Positions 39,400-48,420 are shown, counted from the first letter of the stretch. The stretch: 57,771 bases of DNA from Prevotella sp. (GCA_017474925.1 JAFVGN010000023.1:1-57771), one strand, 5' to 3'. The notes: generated by a model not told the origin, from the sequence alone. Program-made: numbers and translations.

Positions 39400-39457
39400 G
39401 CTGCAAAGTTAAGCATTTTATTCGAAAATCGTTTGAAATTTCCAGTTATAATAATTC

Positions 39458-40450
39458 CTACAGGTCGAAATCGCCCAAGGTGAACACATCATTAGGGTTG
39501 AGCTTCTGGCCATGCTCCTTGTCAATATAGTCGGGCTGCCAGGTGCGGACGTGAATCTGGGGGGTATCAGGATTGCGGAAATCCCATACCATAAAGACAT
39601 AACCTTCATCGCTATAGCGGGTCGTGTTCCACTTCTGATGGACGGTAACGCCATAGATGCCGCGAATGGTGGGATGTTCCACAATAGCCACATCGTCGAA
39701 AGTGACCTTGATATAGCTGTTGCTCTTGAAAGCCTTAGAAAGGTTTTCCAGATACTGCTGCTTGGTCTGGGTTGTATAGATGACTTTTTTGCCAGAGGGA
39801 ACGACTTCCGACTTGCGCACTTTGACAACACGACCGGTAATAATAAGAGCATCGTCAGAGAAAACTTGTCGTAAGAAGCGGAGGTCTTTCTGATTGTAGG
39901 AGGTACGGAAGTGCTCCACATAGTCGAGGATCATCATACGATCCTTGATGTCCGTTACCTCATAGCGACGGTTCTGCATCTGATCCATGCGCAACTTGGA
40001 ATAAAGCTCAGGATTGATGGTGTAGTAGAAACTGGTGATAACACCCTGCTTGTCGAAATTGATGACAGCTTCCTGATAGCCCAGCACTTCTCCACCTGCG
40101 GTACTGTTGACAATAAGAGGAATGTTGCGCACCTGATAGCCTTGATAAGTAGTCAGGACACGCTCGACCACTTCTTCCTCGACACAGCGCATACGGTCGT
40201 TCTGCCATAGCAGGTTCAGTTCTGCCTGGGCTTCCTTGTACATATAGGTTGCAGGAAATGACAGCTTGTCGAGATTTTGTTCGTGCGAACGGTTAATCTC
40301 TGTCATCACAGCCGATACTGACTTCTCCATCTGCTGTTTGAGCTGCGGATTGCTGACGCCGTCTTTGATGACAAGGCGTACCTGATTATAGGCAGCACAG
40401 TACGAACAATAACTGACGAGTAATGATAAACTCAATAATAGTCTTTTCAT
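39458..40450 (-). CDS. Secreted protein of unknown function (330 aa), LytTR operon gene 7
   Basis: Starts at ATG 40450 with a signal peptide (MKRLLLSLSLLVSYCSYCAA). The middle and C-terminal part (VEHFRTSYNQKDLRFLRQVF, KVIYTTQTKQQYLENL, RGIYGVTVHQKWNTTRY, GYVFMVWDFRN) resembles an NTF2/SnoaL-like fold, often seen in periplasmic adaptor domains. No catalytic motif is recognised. Last gene of the seven-gene operon headed by the LytTR regulator, 13 bp after its neighbour. Confidence 0.75.
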   Translation of the reverse strand: MKRLLLSLSLLVSYCSYCAAYNQVRLVIKDGVSNPQLKQQMEKSVSAVMTEINRSHEQNLDKLSFPATYMYKEAQAELNLLWQNDRMRCVEEEVVERVLTTYQGYQVRNIPLIVNSTAGGEVLGYQEAVINFDKQGVITSFYYTINPELYSKLRMDQMQNRRYEVTDIKDRMMILDYVEHFRTSYNQKDLRFLRQVFSDDALIITGRVVKVRKSEVVPSGKKVIYTTQTKQQYLENLSKAFKSNSYIKVTFDDVAIVEHPTIRGIYGVTVHQKWNTTRYSDEGYVFMVWDFRNPDTPQIHVRTWQPDYIDKEHGQKLNPNDVFTLGDFDL

Positions 40451-40463
40451 ATTAGGATTCAAT

Positions 40464-41234
40464 TTATTTCGATAACGAATATTTTTCATTTAAAATAAAC
40501 CATAGGGCACCACAGCCACGATAGTTGCGGATGCTGTCGTCACGGCCCGTATTCAGGTTCTTACGCACATCGTCGCCCTTACCCAGCAAGGCACGGATGT
40601 TACCAGCAGGGTCATAGACAATGAGATAACACTCCTCTGGATGCTGGGCTGTGACATACTTGCCATAGTCCATGATCTTACCTTCTTCCTTCAGTGGCAA
40701 CATGATTTCCTTCAGTTCAAAGAAGGTCTTAGCTTTCTTCAATCGATTGAGGGCATCGTTCTGGCGCTTGCTTAAGAAACGCTGCTTGATGAAATTTTTT
40801 ACGCTGTCGTTCACCAGTGAATCAGCAGGTGCCTTAGCGGGTTTCACAATCTTAACCGGCTGAACAGATTTGACTGTATTGACAGTATCTTCCTGCTGAG
40901 GCAGGCACGAGGACATGAGGGCAGATTTCCTGACGTAGGCAAAAACCCTGTACATGTCAGCACGACGCGTCATGATGGTATCAGCCAGACGATTGATGTC
41001 TGTCACGGAGGTCACCTTCAGCTGGATACTATCGTTCTGAGCCCAGCCAAAAACTTCCTTCTGCAACAGTTCATAGGCAAGGGACGTGGCATCGGCCTTG
41101 GTGGCCAACGTAGCCTCGCCATAGAGATAGTCAGCATTCTTCTTGATGGCATTAATCTGTGCCAGTCGTGTGTCTTCCCCCAAAGCTGTTGAAGCAAGGC
41201 ACGCCAACAATAAGGCTGTAATAAGTCTGTTCAT
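40464..41234 (-). CDS. Secreted protein of unknown function (256 aa), LytTR operon gene 6
   Basis: Signal peptide MNRLITALLLACLASTALGE. A helical region (residues 25-110) is followed by a Lys/Pro-rich linker and a C-terminal domain (YLIVYDPAGNIRALLGKGDD ... YRGCGALWFILNEKY) that might bind a partner. It overlaps the preceding gene by 4 bp (ATGA), a sign of translational coupling. I do not recognise a family. Confidence 0.75.
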   Translation of the reverse strand: MNRLITALLLACLASTALGEDTRLAQINAIKKNADYLYGEATLATKADATSLAYELLQKEVFGWAQNDSIQLKVTSVTDINRLADTIMTRRADMYRVFAYVRKSALMSSCLPQQEDTVNTVKSVQPVKIVKPAKAPADSLVNDSVKNFIKQRFLSKRQNDALNRLKKAKTFFELKEIMLPLKEEGKIMDYGKYVTAQHPEECYLIVYDPAGNIRALLGKGDDVRKNLNTGRDDSIRNYRGCGALWFILNEKYSLSK

Positions 41235-42289
41235 CGGCTAACAAAGGTTTTAGGGTTCGACTTACGATAGTTGGCAAACATGTTCTGGACATTGTGCATC
41301 GGAACATAGGGATAGAGACGGGCTTCAATCACCCCCTGACGTCGGCCTATGACCTCGGCAGGAATAGTGACGGTCAGCACGTGGTTATAATTCTCAGCAC
41401 CATTGACGGCCAACACCACGGCATTGACCTCGCCCTCGCTGCCAATGTTCTCCACACCAAAGTAAAGCTGGCAGCCATTGTTCCGGCAAAAGGCTATCCA
41501 CTGGTGCAAAGGCACCTGAAAAGCCTTTTTCTGAAAACCGTATGATATTTGTGTCAGGCTGATGTCGTACCGTCCTTTGGCATGAATGCTGAGCATCATG
41601 TTGGCTGCAGTCTCGATGGGATGTTGACTGTTGGCAATCAAACGGCCTTTCTGATAGTAAAGGCGATTGCTGAAGCAGTCGTTGATATAGTGGTCGTCAC
41701 GCTGGCTGTCATCAGGCAAGAAAGTGGGAAGAGCCGTCTGCTGGACATCAGCCTGCAGGTTTTCTTCGGCTTCAATCTTATTCTCGCCACTGATCAGCTC
41801 GTACTCAACAGGAAACGAGACGGACAGCAGGATGCGACCCTCACGACTCCAAGTGGCCGTATAGCGATGATTGTCGTTGCTGAACGTAAAGTCGTCAGTA
41901 GGACGCAACTGGTCGATGACCGCCATACTGCCTGTGACAAAGCGGAACTCGTCATCGCGTATCATGTTGGAGGCCGTCTTTACCGTTGGCGGGTACTTGA
42001 GCTGGAGGAAGTAACGCTCCAGGAAATCGAAGATGGGTGAGCCTGCCGTTGTACGCAGTTCGTCATTAAAGAGCTGAAGTCCGATATGGTCAATGGTCTG
42101 CTCTTTGACATGAGCTGTCAGGCTGAGGCCTTTGGCTGTGGGATGGCTGTAGCCTTCGGGCAGCGTAATGGCATCCAAGGCCAGCACGTTGGCCAGCCGC
42201 CTTAGCTCCGTGGTACGGAACCGTGGCTGGGCCATAGCCGTAAGGACTACCATGATACCTATTACAATATATAGAAATGTACGTTTCAT
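41231..42289 (-). CDS. Secreted protein of unknown function (352 aa), LytTR operon gene 5
   Basis: Starts with a hydrophobic signal sequence (FLYIVIGIMVVLTAMAQ). The remainder is soluble, mixed alpha/beta (LRRLANVLALDAITLPEGYS, DHYINDCFSNRLYYQKGRLI, LYPYVPMHNVQNMF) without motifs I can assign. The stop overlaps the next gene by 4 bp. Probably periplasmic or outer-membrane associated, like genes 6 and 7. Confidence 0.75.
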   Translation of the reverse strand: MKRTFLYIVIGIMVVLTAMAQPRFRTTELRRLANVLALDAITLPEGYSHPTAKGLSLTAHVKEQTIDHIGLQLFNDELRTTAGSPIFDFLERYFLQLKYPPTVKTASNMIRDDEFRFVTGSMAVIDQLRPTDDFTFSNDNHRYTATWSREGRILLSVSFPVEYELISGENKIEAEENLQADVQQTALPTFLPDDSQRDDHYINDCFSNRLYYQKGRLIANSQHPIETAANMMLSIHAKGRYDISLTQISYGFQKKAFQVPLHQWIAFCRNNGCQLYFGVENIGSEGEVNAVVLAVNGAENYNHVLTVTIPAEVIGRRQGVIEARLYPYVPMHNVQNMFANYRKSNPKTFVSR

Positions 42290-42299
42290 TAGCGGGTTG

Positions 42300-43226
42300 T
42301 TATCTTTGTTCTCTTAAGATATTTCCTGCAGTACTACTGCCGTTGGCAGCTGACTGCTGTAAGGCAGTGAAGACGTTCTGCAAAGCCTGGCTGGCTTCTG
42401 CAGAACCATTGCGGGCTGCCAGCTTGAGATATTTGATTCCCTTCACGACGTTGATGCTGTCGTGGAGATTGACCCAACGCCTGCCCAACTGATACTGGGC
42501 CTCCACATGGCCGCTCATAGCCAGTTTCTCCAATTCGTAGTTGTTAAGACTGGTGATGTCGGTGCTGCCAGCCTCAGTCGGCTGAGGCTCCTTGTCCTTC
42601 TTCTGCTGTTGCTCCTGTCTGAGCTGGCTGGCAGGTTTCTTGTCCGTAGAGTGACGGTAATCCCTACCCTTCATCGTGTCGGACACTTCATACCGTACGG
42701 AAGCTGGTACTTGCTGACGGGAGGACTGTTTCCAAAGTACGATAGCCAGTAAGAGTATTACAACAACGGCAGCGGCATAGTAAGGCAAATAATTACGAGG
42801 CTTGACTTCAGGGGCTGGCTGATCTACAGTCTGCGTTTGGCGTGGCAAAGGTGTCTCCGTTTCCGGCTTCTGAACTGTGTCCTGAGTCTGGCGCATCAAT
42901 GGCGTAGTCGGTGTCACATCTTTGCCATCTACTTCCAGCCTATCACCAGGTGAGAGCACTACCTCATCGTCTTTCAGCAACGGGCTGCCATTGACTTTCA
43001 CTTCATGTCCTTCTGTCAGTACACGGATGATGGTTTTTGTGCTTCCGTCAGCCAGTTGAACCATCTTGATCTCTACGAACTGGGCAGGCTGGGCCTCTTC
43101 GCGGAAAGTCACAGCCAGCTGCTTCTTGCAATGTGGGCAGACTATCCGCTTGACGGCTTCGTTCTTGGAATTTCTCACGTCGAGAATAATCCCACACGAA
43201 GGACATTTTATGCGCAGCTCTTCCAT
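42300..43226 (-). CDS. Zinc-ribbon, single-TM protein with Sel1-like repeats, LytTR operon gene 4
   Basis: The 308 residues start with a zinc ribbon (CPSCGIILDV ... CPHCKKQLAV, residues 9-40), then an FHA- or S4-like beta module (VKVNGSPLLKDDEVVLSPGDRL), a Pro/Gln-rich linker, one membrane helix (YYAAAVVVILLLAIVLW) and a Sel1/TPR-like C-terminal part (EKLAMSGHVEAQYQLGRRWV, KYLKLAARNGSAEA). The topology suggests a cytoplasmic sensor domain joined to a periplasmic protein-interaction domain. Confidence 0.78.
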   Translation of the reverse strand: MEELRIKCPSCGIILDVRNSKNEAVKRIVCPHCKKQLAVTFREEAQPAQFVEIKMVQLADGSTKTIIRVLTEGHEVKVNGSPLLKDDEVVLSPGDRLEVDGKDVTPTTPLMRQTQDTVQKPETETPLPRQTQTVDQPAPEVKPRNYLPYYAAAVVVILLLAIVLWKQSSRQQVPASVRYEVSDTMKGRDYRHSTDKKPASQLRQEQQQKKDKEPQPTEAGSTDITSLNNYELEKLAMSGHVEAQYQLGRRWVNLHDSINVVKGIKYLKLAARNGSAEASQALQNVFTALQQSAANGSSTAGNILREQR

Positions 43227-43238
43227 AGTTCAGAGGAA

Positions 43239-43988
43239 TTAAGCATCGAAACCATCAACAGGGATGTTGTCTACGGGAATCTCGTCATTGGTGAAAGTCA
43301 GGGCTTCACCAGTATGCAGGTCGATGACTTCACCCTCGTCCATCTGGCGGTTATTGTTCAAGTCACTCATGGCTATATCGGGCGTTCCATCATGGTCGAG
43401 GTCTATCACAGCCACACGCTGACCATTGAAGTCCATTTCCTGAACCGTTATAACTCGGCCGTCTTCCAGAGTCACGTCCCCAAAACCTACTATCCGCACG
43501 TCATCGTCGGCATTTTCTTCTTTTCCTTCTGTGTTGTTGGATGCCGTAGTCAGCTCAGGTTTTTCTACAGGATCATTAGCAATTGACACATCGGGGTCGT
43601 CTTCTACGGCCTGTGGCTTTACGATATCGGAAATAGTTGATTCATCGATGTCTTGTGCACTAATCTCTGGGGCGACCTCTTCAGTAAACTGCTCCTTTTT
43701 AGCATCCGACATAGACTGCCACTCAGCGGCAGTATAAGTGTTGTACAGGTTGCCACGCCAGGTAAACACGCCACCAGGCCCCATCTCGGCACGTGCCGTG
43801 TCGAAAGCCTCACGGAAACTGAGATCGTCGAGAGAGTTCTTTTCTGATACAGGCTCTTCACCATTAACATTTGCTGCAAAAGCAGTACTCTGAGCGAGGT
43901 GCATAGCACCGGCTCCCATTAAAATACCAGTGAATCCACCGATGGTTACTGGCTTCCAAGTTTTGCTGTTCGTTTTCATACGCTTCAT
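43239..43988 (-). CDS. Secreted or anchored protein with EF-hand-like motif, LytTR operon gene 3
   Basis: The 249-residue acidic protein has an N-terminal hydrophobic segment (PVTIGGFTGILMGAGAMHLA). GPGGVFTWRGNLYNTYTAAEW at residues 71-91 looks like a distinct small module. Near the C-terminus, DLDHDGTPDIAMSDLNNNRQ has two Asp/Asn-rich loops like dockerin or EF-hand calcium sites. An 85-bp gap separates it from the FHA gene. Function unknown. Confidence 0.72.
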   Translation of the reverse strand: MKRMKTNSKTWKPVTIGGFTGILMGAGAMHLAQSTAFAANVNGEEPVSEKNSLDDLSFREAFDTARAEMGPGGVFTWRGNLYNTYTAAEWQSMSDAKKEQFTEEVAPEISAQDIDESTISDIVKPQAVEDDPDVSIANDPVEKPELTTASNNTEGKEENADDDVRIVGFGDVTLEDGRVITVQEMDFNGQRVAVIDLDHDGTPDIAMSDLNNNRQMDEGEVIDLHTGEALTFTNDEIPVDNIPVDGFDA

Positions 43989-44073
43989 GTTTTAATTGGT
44001 TTCCGAGTGCAAATATCAGGATTTATTTTAAACTGGCCATCTTTTTCATTTCATATTCCACGAAATGGTGGGG

Positions 44074-44751
44074 TTAATGTATGAATTTTGCCTTACAGTA
44101 GGGACAATGGTCGTTTTGGGTTACAATTTCGTACGACTGGTTGCCCAGGAAATGCCCACAATGCGGACAAGTATAGTCCTTCTGGAACTGACGGGTCAGC
44201 TGCTGGCGTTTCTGGGGTATCTTGGACGAGTCGAGATAGGCTTTCACGAAAAAGACAAGCGAAATAACGATTGCCACGCCATAAAGCACAAGATACCAAA
44301 AACTACGTCCACCAGTGGCAATGCTGAGGGCAATGGCAGCCATTGTGATAAGACCCGTTGCAGAACGGAGGGTATTAAAACGACGTTCTTCTATCTGGAG
44401 ATGGATGTTCTGGCCTTCATATTCATTCCATACACTTTCAAGAGTACGGATATCGGCCACAGGAGTTATCAGACCGTCAAGTGCACGCCAGTCGAAAGGA
44501 TAACGGTCGCGGCCCAATGTTATTTTGTCGGCCTTGGTAATCGTCTTCGACTCCACAGCCTGACCGTTGACATAGGTATAGGCATTGATATCGATGTTCT
44601 GAATGCGGATGATGTCATCGGTTATTCTCAGTCTAGAGTGTTCCTCACATACGGTAGCAGGTAAAGGTTCTGAACCATAGAGCACGCCTTTACCGTCTGC
44701 CGTCAGTCGAAGCCTGAATGTTGTCGGGTCTCTGCCTATCACTACCTCCAT
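44074..44751 (-). CDS. FHA-domain membrane protein with C-terminal zinc ribbon, LytTR operon gene 2
   Basis: The 225 residues begin with an FHA domain (VVIGRDPTTFRLRL, then EEHSRLRI and TYVNGQAVESKTI), which in known cases binds phosphothreonine. Two membrane helices follow (ATGLITMAAIALSIATGG, WYLVLYGVAIVISLVFFVKA), and the C-terminus is a zinc ribbon (CPHCGHFLG ... CPYCKAKF). No Ser/Thr kinase gene is in the window. It lies 13 bp after the LytTR gene. Confidence 0.82.
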   Translation of the reverse strand: MEVVIGRDPTTFRLRLTADGKGVLYGSEPLPATVCEEHSRLRITDDIIRIQNIDINAYTYVNGQAVESKTITKADKITLGRDRYPFDWRALDGLITPVADIRTLESVWNEYEGQNIHLQIEERRFNTLRSATGLITMAAIALSIATGGRSFWYLVLYGVAIVISLVFFVKAYLDSSKIPQKRQQLTRQFQKDYTCPHCGHFLGNQSYEIVTQNDHCPYCKAKFIH

Positions 44752-44764
44752 ATACCTAACTATA

Positions 44765-45124
44765 TTATATACGAGGTTGTAACATCAAATCCTTCACCTT
44801 GCGCAAGGCATCTTTCGAGATGGATATCTGAAAGGCAAAGTGGTCGTAATCAGAAAGGATCATCTGCTGTTTTAGCACATTGATCTGGTAGATATAGCGC
44901 ATATTAATGATGAAACGCTTGCCGATGCGCATAAAAGTATTCTCTTCCGGCTTCAACTGCTGGGCTATGGCCTTCTCCATCTCGCCTAAGTTCATACAGA
45001 TGGTCGCACGGAGCTTGTTGACCATGACAATATCAGTATAATTGCCGTCAGACTCGAAATAGACAATCTTGGCAACGTCTATCCGATTCAGTTCATCACG
45101 GGTGTTAAAGAAAAGCTCTGTCAT
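44765..45124 (-). CDS. LytTR-type DNA-binding regulator, LytTR operon gene 1
   Basis: The 119-residue protein is essentially a lone LytTR domain (DVAKIVYFESDGNYTDIVMV, FMRIGKRFIINMRYIYQI) with no receiver domain. It heads the seven-gene minus-strand operon and so probably regulates it. A TATCTTTGCA box lies at 45176-45185, and between it and the ATG are GGTATATTAATACC and an ACCAC..GTGGT inverted repeat that could be its binding sites. Confidence 0.85.
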   Translation of the reverse strand: MTELFFNTRDELNRIDVAKIVYFESDGNYTDIVMVNKLRATICMNLGEMEKAIAQQLKPEENTFMRIGKRFIINMRYIYQINVLKQQMILSDYDHFAFQISISKDALRKVKDLMLQPRI

Positions 45125-45448
45125 ATCTTTGGTATATTAATACCACCAGTCTTCCTAGTGGTTAACAAGCGATTTTGCAAAGATAAGAAAAAAAAATAAT
45201 ACAACCAAGAAATCATAGAAAAATCATTTGAATACCTGTTGGTTGGATTAAAAATGTGGTAACTCTTAATTTCTATCACTTTTTTTTGATAGTGTTTGAA
45301 TAAATGAACAAAGAAGAGAAATATGTTTTTCTTATTGGCACGTCTGGGGAGAATGCACAAGTTTGGGAAATGGAGAAAATCACCTTCTATACAAAGATTT
45401 TCGTGCAAACATACCTTAGTTAAGAAAAAATGTGGTAATTTTGTACCG
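45125..45448. other. Divergent intergenic region, LytTR operon and Fic gene
   Basis: Holds the LytTR promoter (minus TATCTTTGCA, 45176-45185), a palindrome GGTATATTAATACC (45131-45144), an ACCAC...GTGGT hairpin (about 45143-45163), an AT-rich stretch with a run of A, and at the right end the plus-strand TAATTTTG box (45436-45443) of the Fic gene. No further gene is seen. Confidence 0.55.
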
Positions 45449-46228
45449 ATGTTTGAGAAAGAAATCAGCGAATACGAGAGCATCCGACAGGAATATCAGG
45501 AGAAGATTGCCGACAGGATGGGACATGAGCAGTGGATGGAATACAACGAGATTCTATTCACTGCTTATTCATGTGCCATTGAGGGTAATTCATTCACGGT
45601 GGATGATACGAGGATTCTTCGTGAACAAGGAATGGCAATGATTCCTGTAGGGCGTTCGCTATTGGAGTGTACGGAGATGGCTGACCACTTCCGTGCATTC
45701 GACTATATGGTGAGCCATCTGGAAAGCCCTTTTGATGAGGCTTTATTGAAAGAGATCAACAGATTGGTAACAGAGCACACGCTTGCATATCGTGCACCAG
45801 AAGCGATTGCTGGCGAATATACCACAGTGGACATGGTAGCAGGCGATACTGTTTTTGGTAATCACGAAGAATTGATTGCCCGTGTTCCGAAGCTGATGGT
45901 GTCTACGCAAAAAGCCATTAATGGAGGACTGCATCCTTTGATTGTTGCTGCGAAATGGCACGGCTATTATGAATACCTGCATCCCTTCCGTGATGGCAAT
46001 GGCAGGACAGGACGGCTGCTCTCAAACTTCATTCTGTTGCGTGCAGGACATCCTTTGTTAATCATCAAGCTGGAAGACCGCTCTGAATACATCTCGGCTC
46101 TTAAACAGATTCGAACAGAGGGATCTGATGAGTTTCTTATTGCATTCTTCTTGAAAACATCCATCAACCGCATGAAGAGTGAACTGGCACAGAAGAAAAA
46201 GAACTCTCTTCCCACCATGTTCTTCTAA
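45449..46228 (+). CDS. Fic-family protein (AMPylase-like)
   Basis: The 259-residue protein has the canonical Fic motif HPFRDGNGRTGR (residues 178-189) and an N-terminal inhibitory helix motif SCAIEGN (41-47, S/TxxxE(G/N)). This indicates an active, autoinhibited class II enzyme that transfers AMP to a protein. The C-terminus (SELAQKKKNSLPTMFF) is short. The start at 45449 is 5 bp after a TAATTTTG box, suggesting a leaderless or near-leaderless mRNA. The target is unknown; the neighbouring FtsZ paralogue is only a suggestive candidate. Confidence 0.9.
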   Translation: MFEKEISEYESIRQEYQEKIADRMGHEQWMEYNEILFTAYSCAIEGNSFTVDDTRILREQGMAMIPVGRSLLECTEMADHFRAFDYMVSHLESPFDEALLKEINRLVTEHTLAYRAPEAIAGEYTTVDMVAGDTVFGNHEELIARVPKLMVSTQKAINGGLHPLIVAAKWHGYYEYLHPFRDGNGRTGRLLSNFILLRAGHPLLIIKLEDRSEYISALKQIRTEGSDEFLIAFFLKTSINRMKSELAQKKKNSLPTMFF

Positions 46229-46242
46229 CAAAAAAATGTATT

Positions 46243-46268
46243 TCTCCGCAAGGCTTGCGGAGATTTTT
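46243..46268 (+). terminator. Terminator after the Fic gene
   Basis: CTCCGCAAG pairs with CTTGCGGAG around one base, followed by ATTTTTAT. Confidence 0.75.
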
Positions 46269-46287
46269 ATTTATCGGAAAAGTTTCG

Positions 46288-46297
46288 TACCTTTGCA
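46288..46297 (+). promoter_or_regulatory. Promoter (-7 box) of the ftsZ-like gene
   Basis: TACCTTTGCA 23 bp before the ATG at 46321. Confidence 0.65.
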
Positions 46298-46320
46298 GGA
46301 AAAATCAAGAAAACGAAGAT

Positions 46321-47532
46321 ATGGGTGATGATACATTATTGGATTTTGGCCCTGTAGAAGATAAGATGCAGGGCATCATCAAGGTAATTGGTGTTGGTGG
46401 TGGCGGTTGTAACGCTGTCCGCAACATGAACGACGAACATATTCCTGGCGTGACGTTTGCCGTATGTAATACGGATAGCAAATCGTTAGCCCCCTCGCCT
46501 GTTCCTGTCAAAATATTGTTGGGAGAGGGACTTGGAGCTGGAGGCAAACCTGAAGTCGGGCGTTCGGAGGCAGAGAAGAATATTGCTGATATAGAGAAGC
46601 TGCTGAGCGACGGCACTAAGATGGTTTTCATAACGGCAAGCATGGGTGGTGGTACGGGTACTGGCTCAGCTCCTGTTGTGGCCAGTGTAGCCAAGAGAAT
46701 GGGTATGCTGACCATTGGCATCGTTACCATTCCTTTCTACTTTGAGAAGAACCAGAAGATAATCCGTGCGCTGAAAGGTGTTGACGAAATGCGAAAGAAC
46801 GTCGATGCAATCCTGATTATCAACAACGAACGTCTTTGTGATGTATATGCGGACACTCCCATCTCCGTGAAAGAGTCGTTTGCCAGGGCTGACAATATCC
46901 TGAAGGAAGCGGTAATAGGCATTTCGGAACTGATAACCGTCAACAGCAATGGGGGTATCGACCTGGACTTCCGCGATGTGGAAACGACCATGCGTGATGG
47001 AGGTGGTGCCATTATGGCCATGGGAAGGGCTAACGGAGAAAGGCGTGTGGAGAGGGCAATACAAAACGCCCTGAATTCTCCTCTGTTGTATGGCAGCGAC
47101 ATCACGAAAGCCAAGCGCATACTTTTCAACATCTACTCCAGTGAAGAAGCGCCCATCATGGTGCCAGAGATGCAGGAGATAGATGATTTCTTCGATAAAC
47201 TAGACCCAAAGATTGAAGTGATATGGGGTATCTCGACCGATAATTCCATTGGTCAAGATGCTAAGGTGACCATTCTGGCAACTGGTATGGAAGAAGTTGG
47301 CAGCAATGAGGATGAAGAAAAGAATGATGCCTATTATGAGAGCCTGATTCCGCTTCTTTACAGACCAATAGCCAAGCCTACACCTGAGCCTGCACCAGAG
47401 CCGGTATTTATTGTTGAAACGGCTAAAGAGCCAGAGCCGTCAGTTGTCGTAGAAGAGCCCATACGCAGGCCAACTGTTTTTGAGAGGTTTACCCAATGGC
47501 TGAAAAGTATCGCTCAAGAAACTGATGAATAA
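46321..47532 (+). CDS. FtsZ-family GTPase outside the dcw cluster
   Basis: The 403-residue tubulin homologue has [14 protein letters not shown], the G-box [11 protein letters not shown] (108-118), NNERLCDVY, and the T7-like loop [17 protein letters not shown], so GTP binding and polymerisation look intact. The C-terminal linker is Pro/Glu-rich and the end is [21 protein letters not shown], without the FtsA/ZipA-binding peptide I would expect. No ftsA, mur or fts gene is nearby. It may be a second FtsZ; whether a dcw copy exists cannot be seen here. One base overlaps the next gene. Confidence 0.88.
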   Translation: MGDDTLLDFGPVEDKMQGIIKVIGVGGGGCNAVRNMNDEHIPGVTFAVCNTDSKSLAPSPVPVKILLGEGLGAGGKPEVGRSEAEKNIADIEKLLSDGTKMVFITASMGGGTGTGSAPVVASVAKRMGMLTIGIVTIPFYFEKNQKIIRALKGVDEMRKNVDAILIINNERLCDVYADTPISVKESFARADNILKEAVIGISELITVNSNGGIDLDFRDVETTMRDGGGAIMAMGRANGERRVERAIQNALNSPLLYGSDITKAKRILFNIYSSEEAPIMVPEMQEIDDFFDKLDPKIEVIWGISTDNSIGQDAKVTILATGMEEVGSNEDEEKNDAYYESLIPLLYRPIAKPTPEPAPEPVFIVETAKEPEPSVVVEEPIRRPTVFERFTQWLKSIAQETDE

Positions 47533-48134
47533 TGATGATGACTGACAGGACTCCTGAAGAGATTGCTGCAGAACTTTCCCCTTTGGTTAGGGAACTTGTA
47601 GCTGCTGGACGCAACGATCTGCTGTTGCGTTCTATTGGTGTGTCTGTCTTGGAGGAACTGCGGATAGAAGCAGCGAAGAGCCGTTTAAGCCGAATGCTAA
47701 TCACACCAGATTATAGGATAATCCTAGTAGACTATGACAACAAGGAGGTAGAGATGCCCCCTGTTCACAAAGCGGTCTATCTGTTGTTCCTGAATCACCC
47801 CGAGGGCATTGAGTTCAAGAAGCTCTGTGAATATCGCGAGGAACTTCTCCAGTATTATATGGCCACCGCGAAACTGATGGACAAACAGAGTATTACGGAG
47901 AGTGTTGACATGCTGGTCAATCCGCTGAACAACTCCATCAACGAGAAATGTTCGCGCATCAAGAGTATTTTCCTCAGTATGATGGACCAGTACACCGCCA
48001 ATTATTACATCATCAGCGGACACACACAAAAGCATTTCGCTGGCTCTTCCAAGGTATGGTATGAAAGACTGAAGAATATTAAAATACCAAGGGAGCTTGT
48101 AATAAGAGAAGAAAAGCCATTCAACTTTCGCTAG
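47532..48134 (+). CDS. Conserved protein coupled to the FtsZ-like gene (possible winged helix)
   Basis: A 200-residue protein whose ATG overlaps the ftsZ-like stop (TAATG), with two more in-frame ATGs directly after. Residues 70-110 (EVEMPPVHKAVYLLFLNHPE, GIEFKKLCEYREEL) resemble the winged-helix part of some regulators. The rest is helical. No family is assigned. The strict coupling suggests it acts with the FtsZ paralogue. Confidence 0.75.
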   Translation: MMMTDRTPEEIAAELSPLVRELVAAGRNDLLLRSIGVSVLEELRIEAAKSRLSRMLITPDYRIILVDYDNKEVEMPPVHKAVYLLFLNHPEGIEFKKLCEYREELLQYYMATAKLMDKQSITESVDMLVNPLNNSINEKCSRIKSIFLSMMDQYTANYYIISGHTQKHFAGSSKVWYERLKNIKIPRELVIREEKPFNFR

Positions 48135-48199
48135 TTCCGCTTGCCCGTATTGCGAGTTGGATCAACGGCCAACAATGTTATAATCAGCTTTTTCTTCAT
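48131..48199 (-). pseudogene. Truncated gene start (22 codons, signal-peptide-like)
   Basis: MKKKLIITLLAVDPTRNTGK plus two residues, then stop. The first dozen residues look like a lipoprotein or exported-protein signal, and a minus-strand TACCTTTA box lies at 48229-48236. It probably is the remnant of a deleted gene with promoter and start retained; a real micropeptide is the alternative. The region 48200-48420 otherwise holds the RidA promoter (TACCTTTG at 48259-48266) and a leader of about 150 nt with no recognised riboswitch. Confidence 0.4.
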
Positions 48200-48420
48200 A
48201 ATTTCACAAAACATATTAAATTTGCGCGTAAAGGTACGAAAAAGCGAAGATTTATTGCTACCTTTGCTGCAATAATTAACAAAAGTTGATTGTTGACGCA
48301 GCTCGGCCAATCTGGTTGCTCGCCTATATGACGAGACTACCATCCATCGCGACAATTTCGTGAAGTAGGCTGACAAACCCGTAGATGATATTGAAATGAG
48401 AATAACAGTAATAGAATAAC

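Noticed and set aside
44065-44664. 199-aa plus-strand ORF
   Set aside because: Antisense to the FHA/zinc-ribbon gene, whose CxxC motifs and FHA signature are unambiguous.
45323-45448. N-terminal extension of the Fic frame
   Set aside because: It begins upstream of the promoter box at 45436-45443 and has no homology-like content.
48280-48380. tRNA-like stretch (GCTCGCC...) in the ridA leader
   Set aside because: No acceptor stem or complete cloverleaf can be formed.
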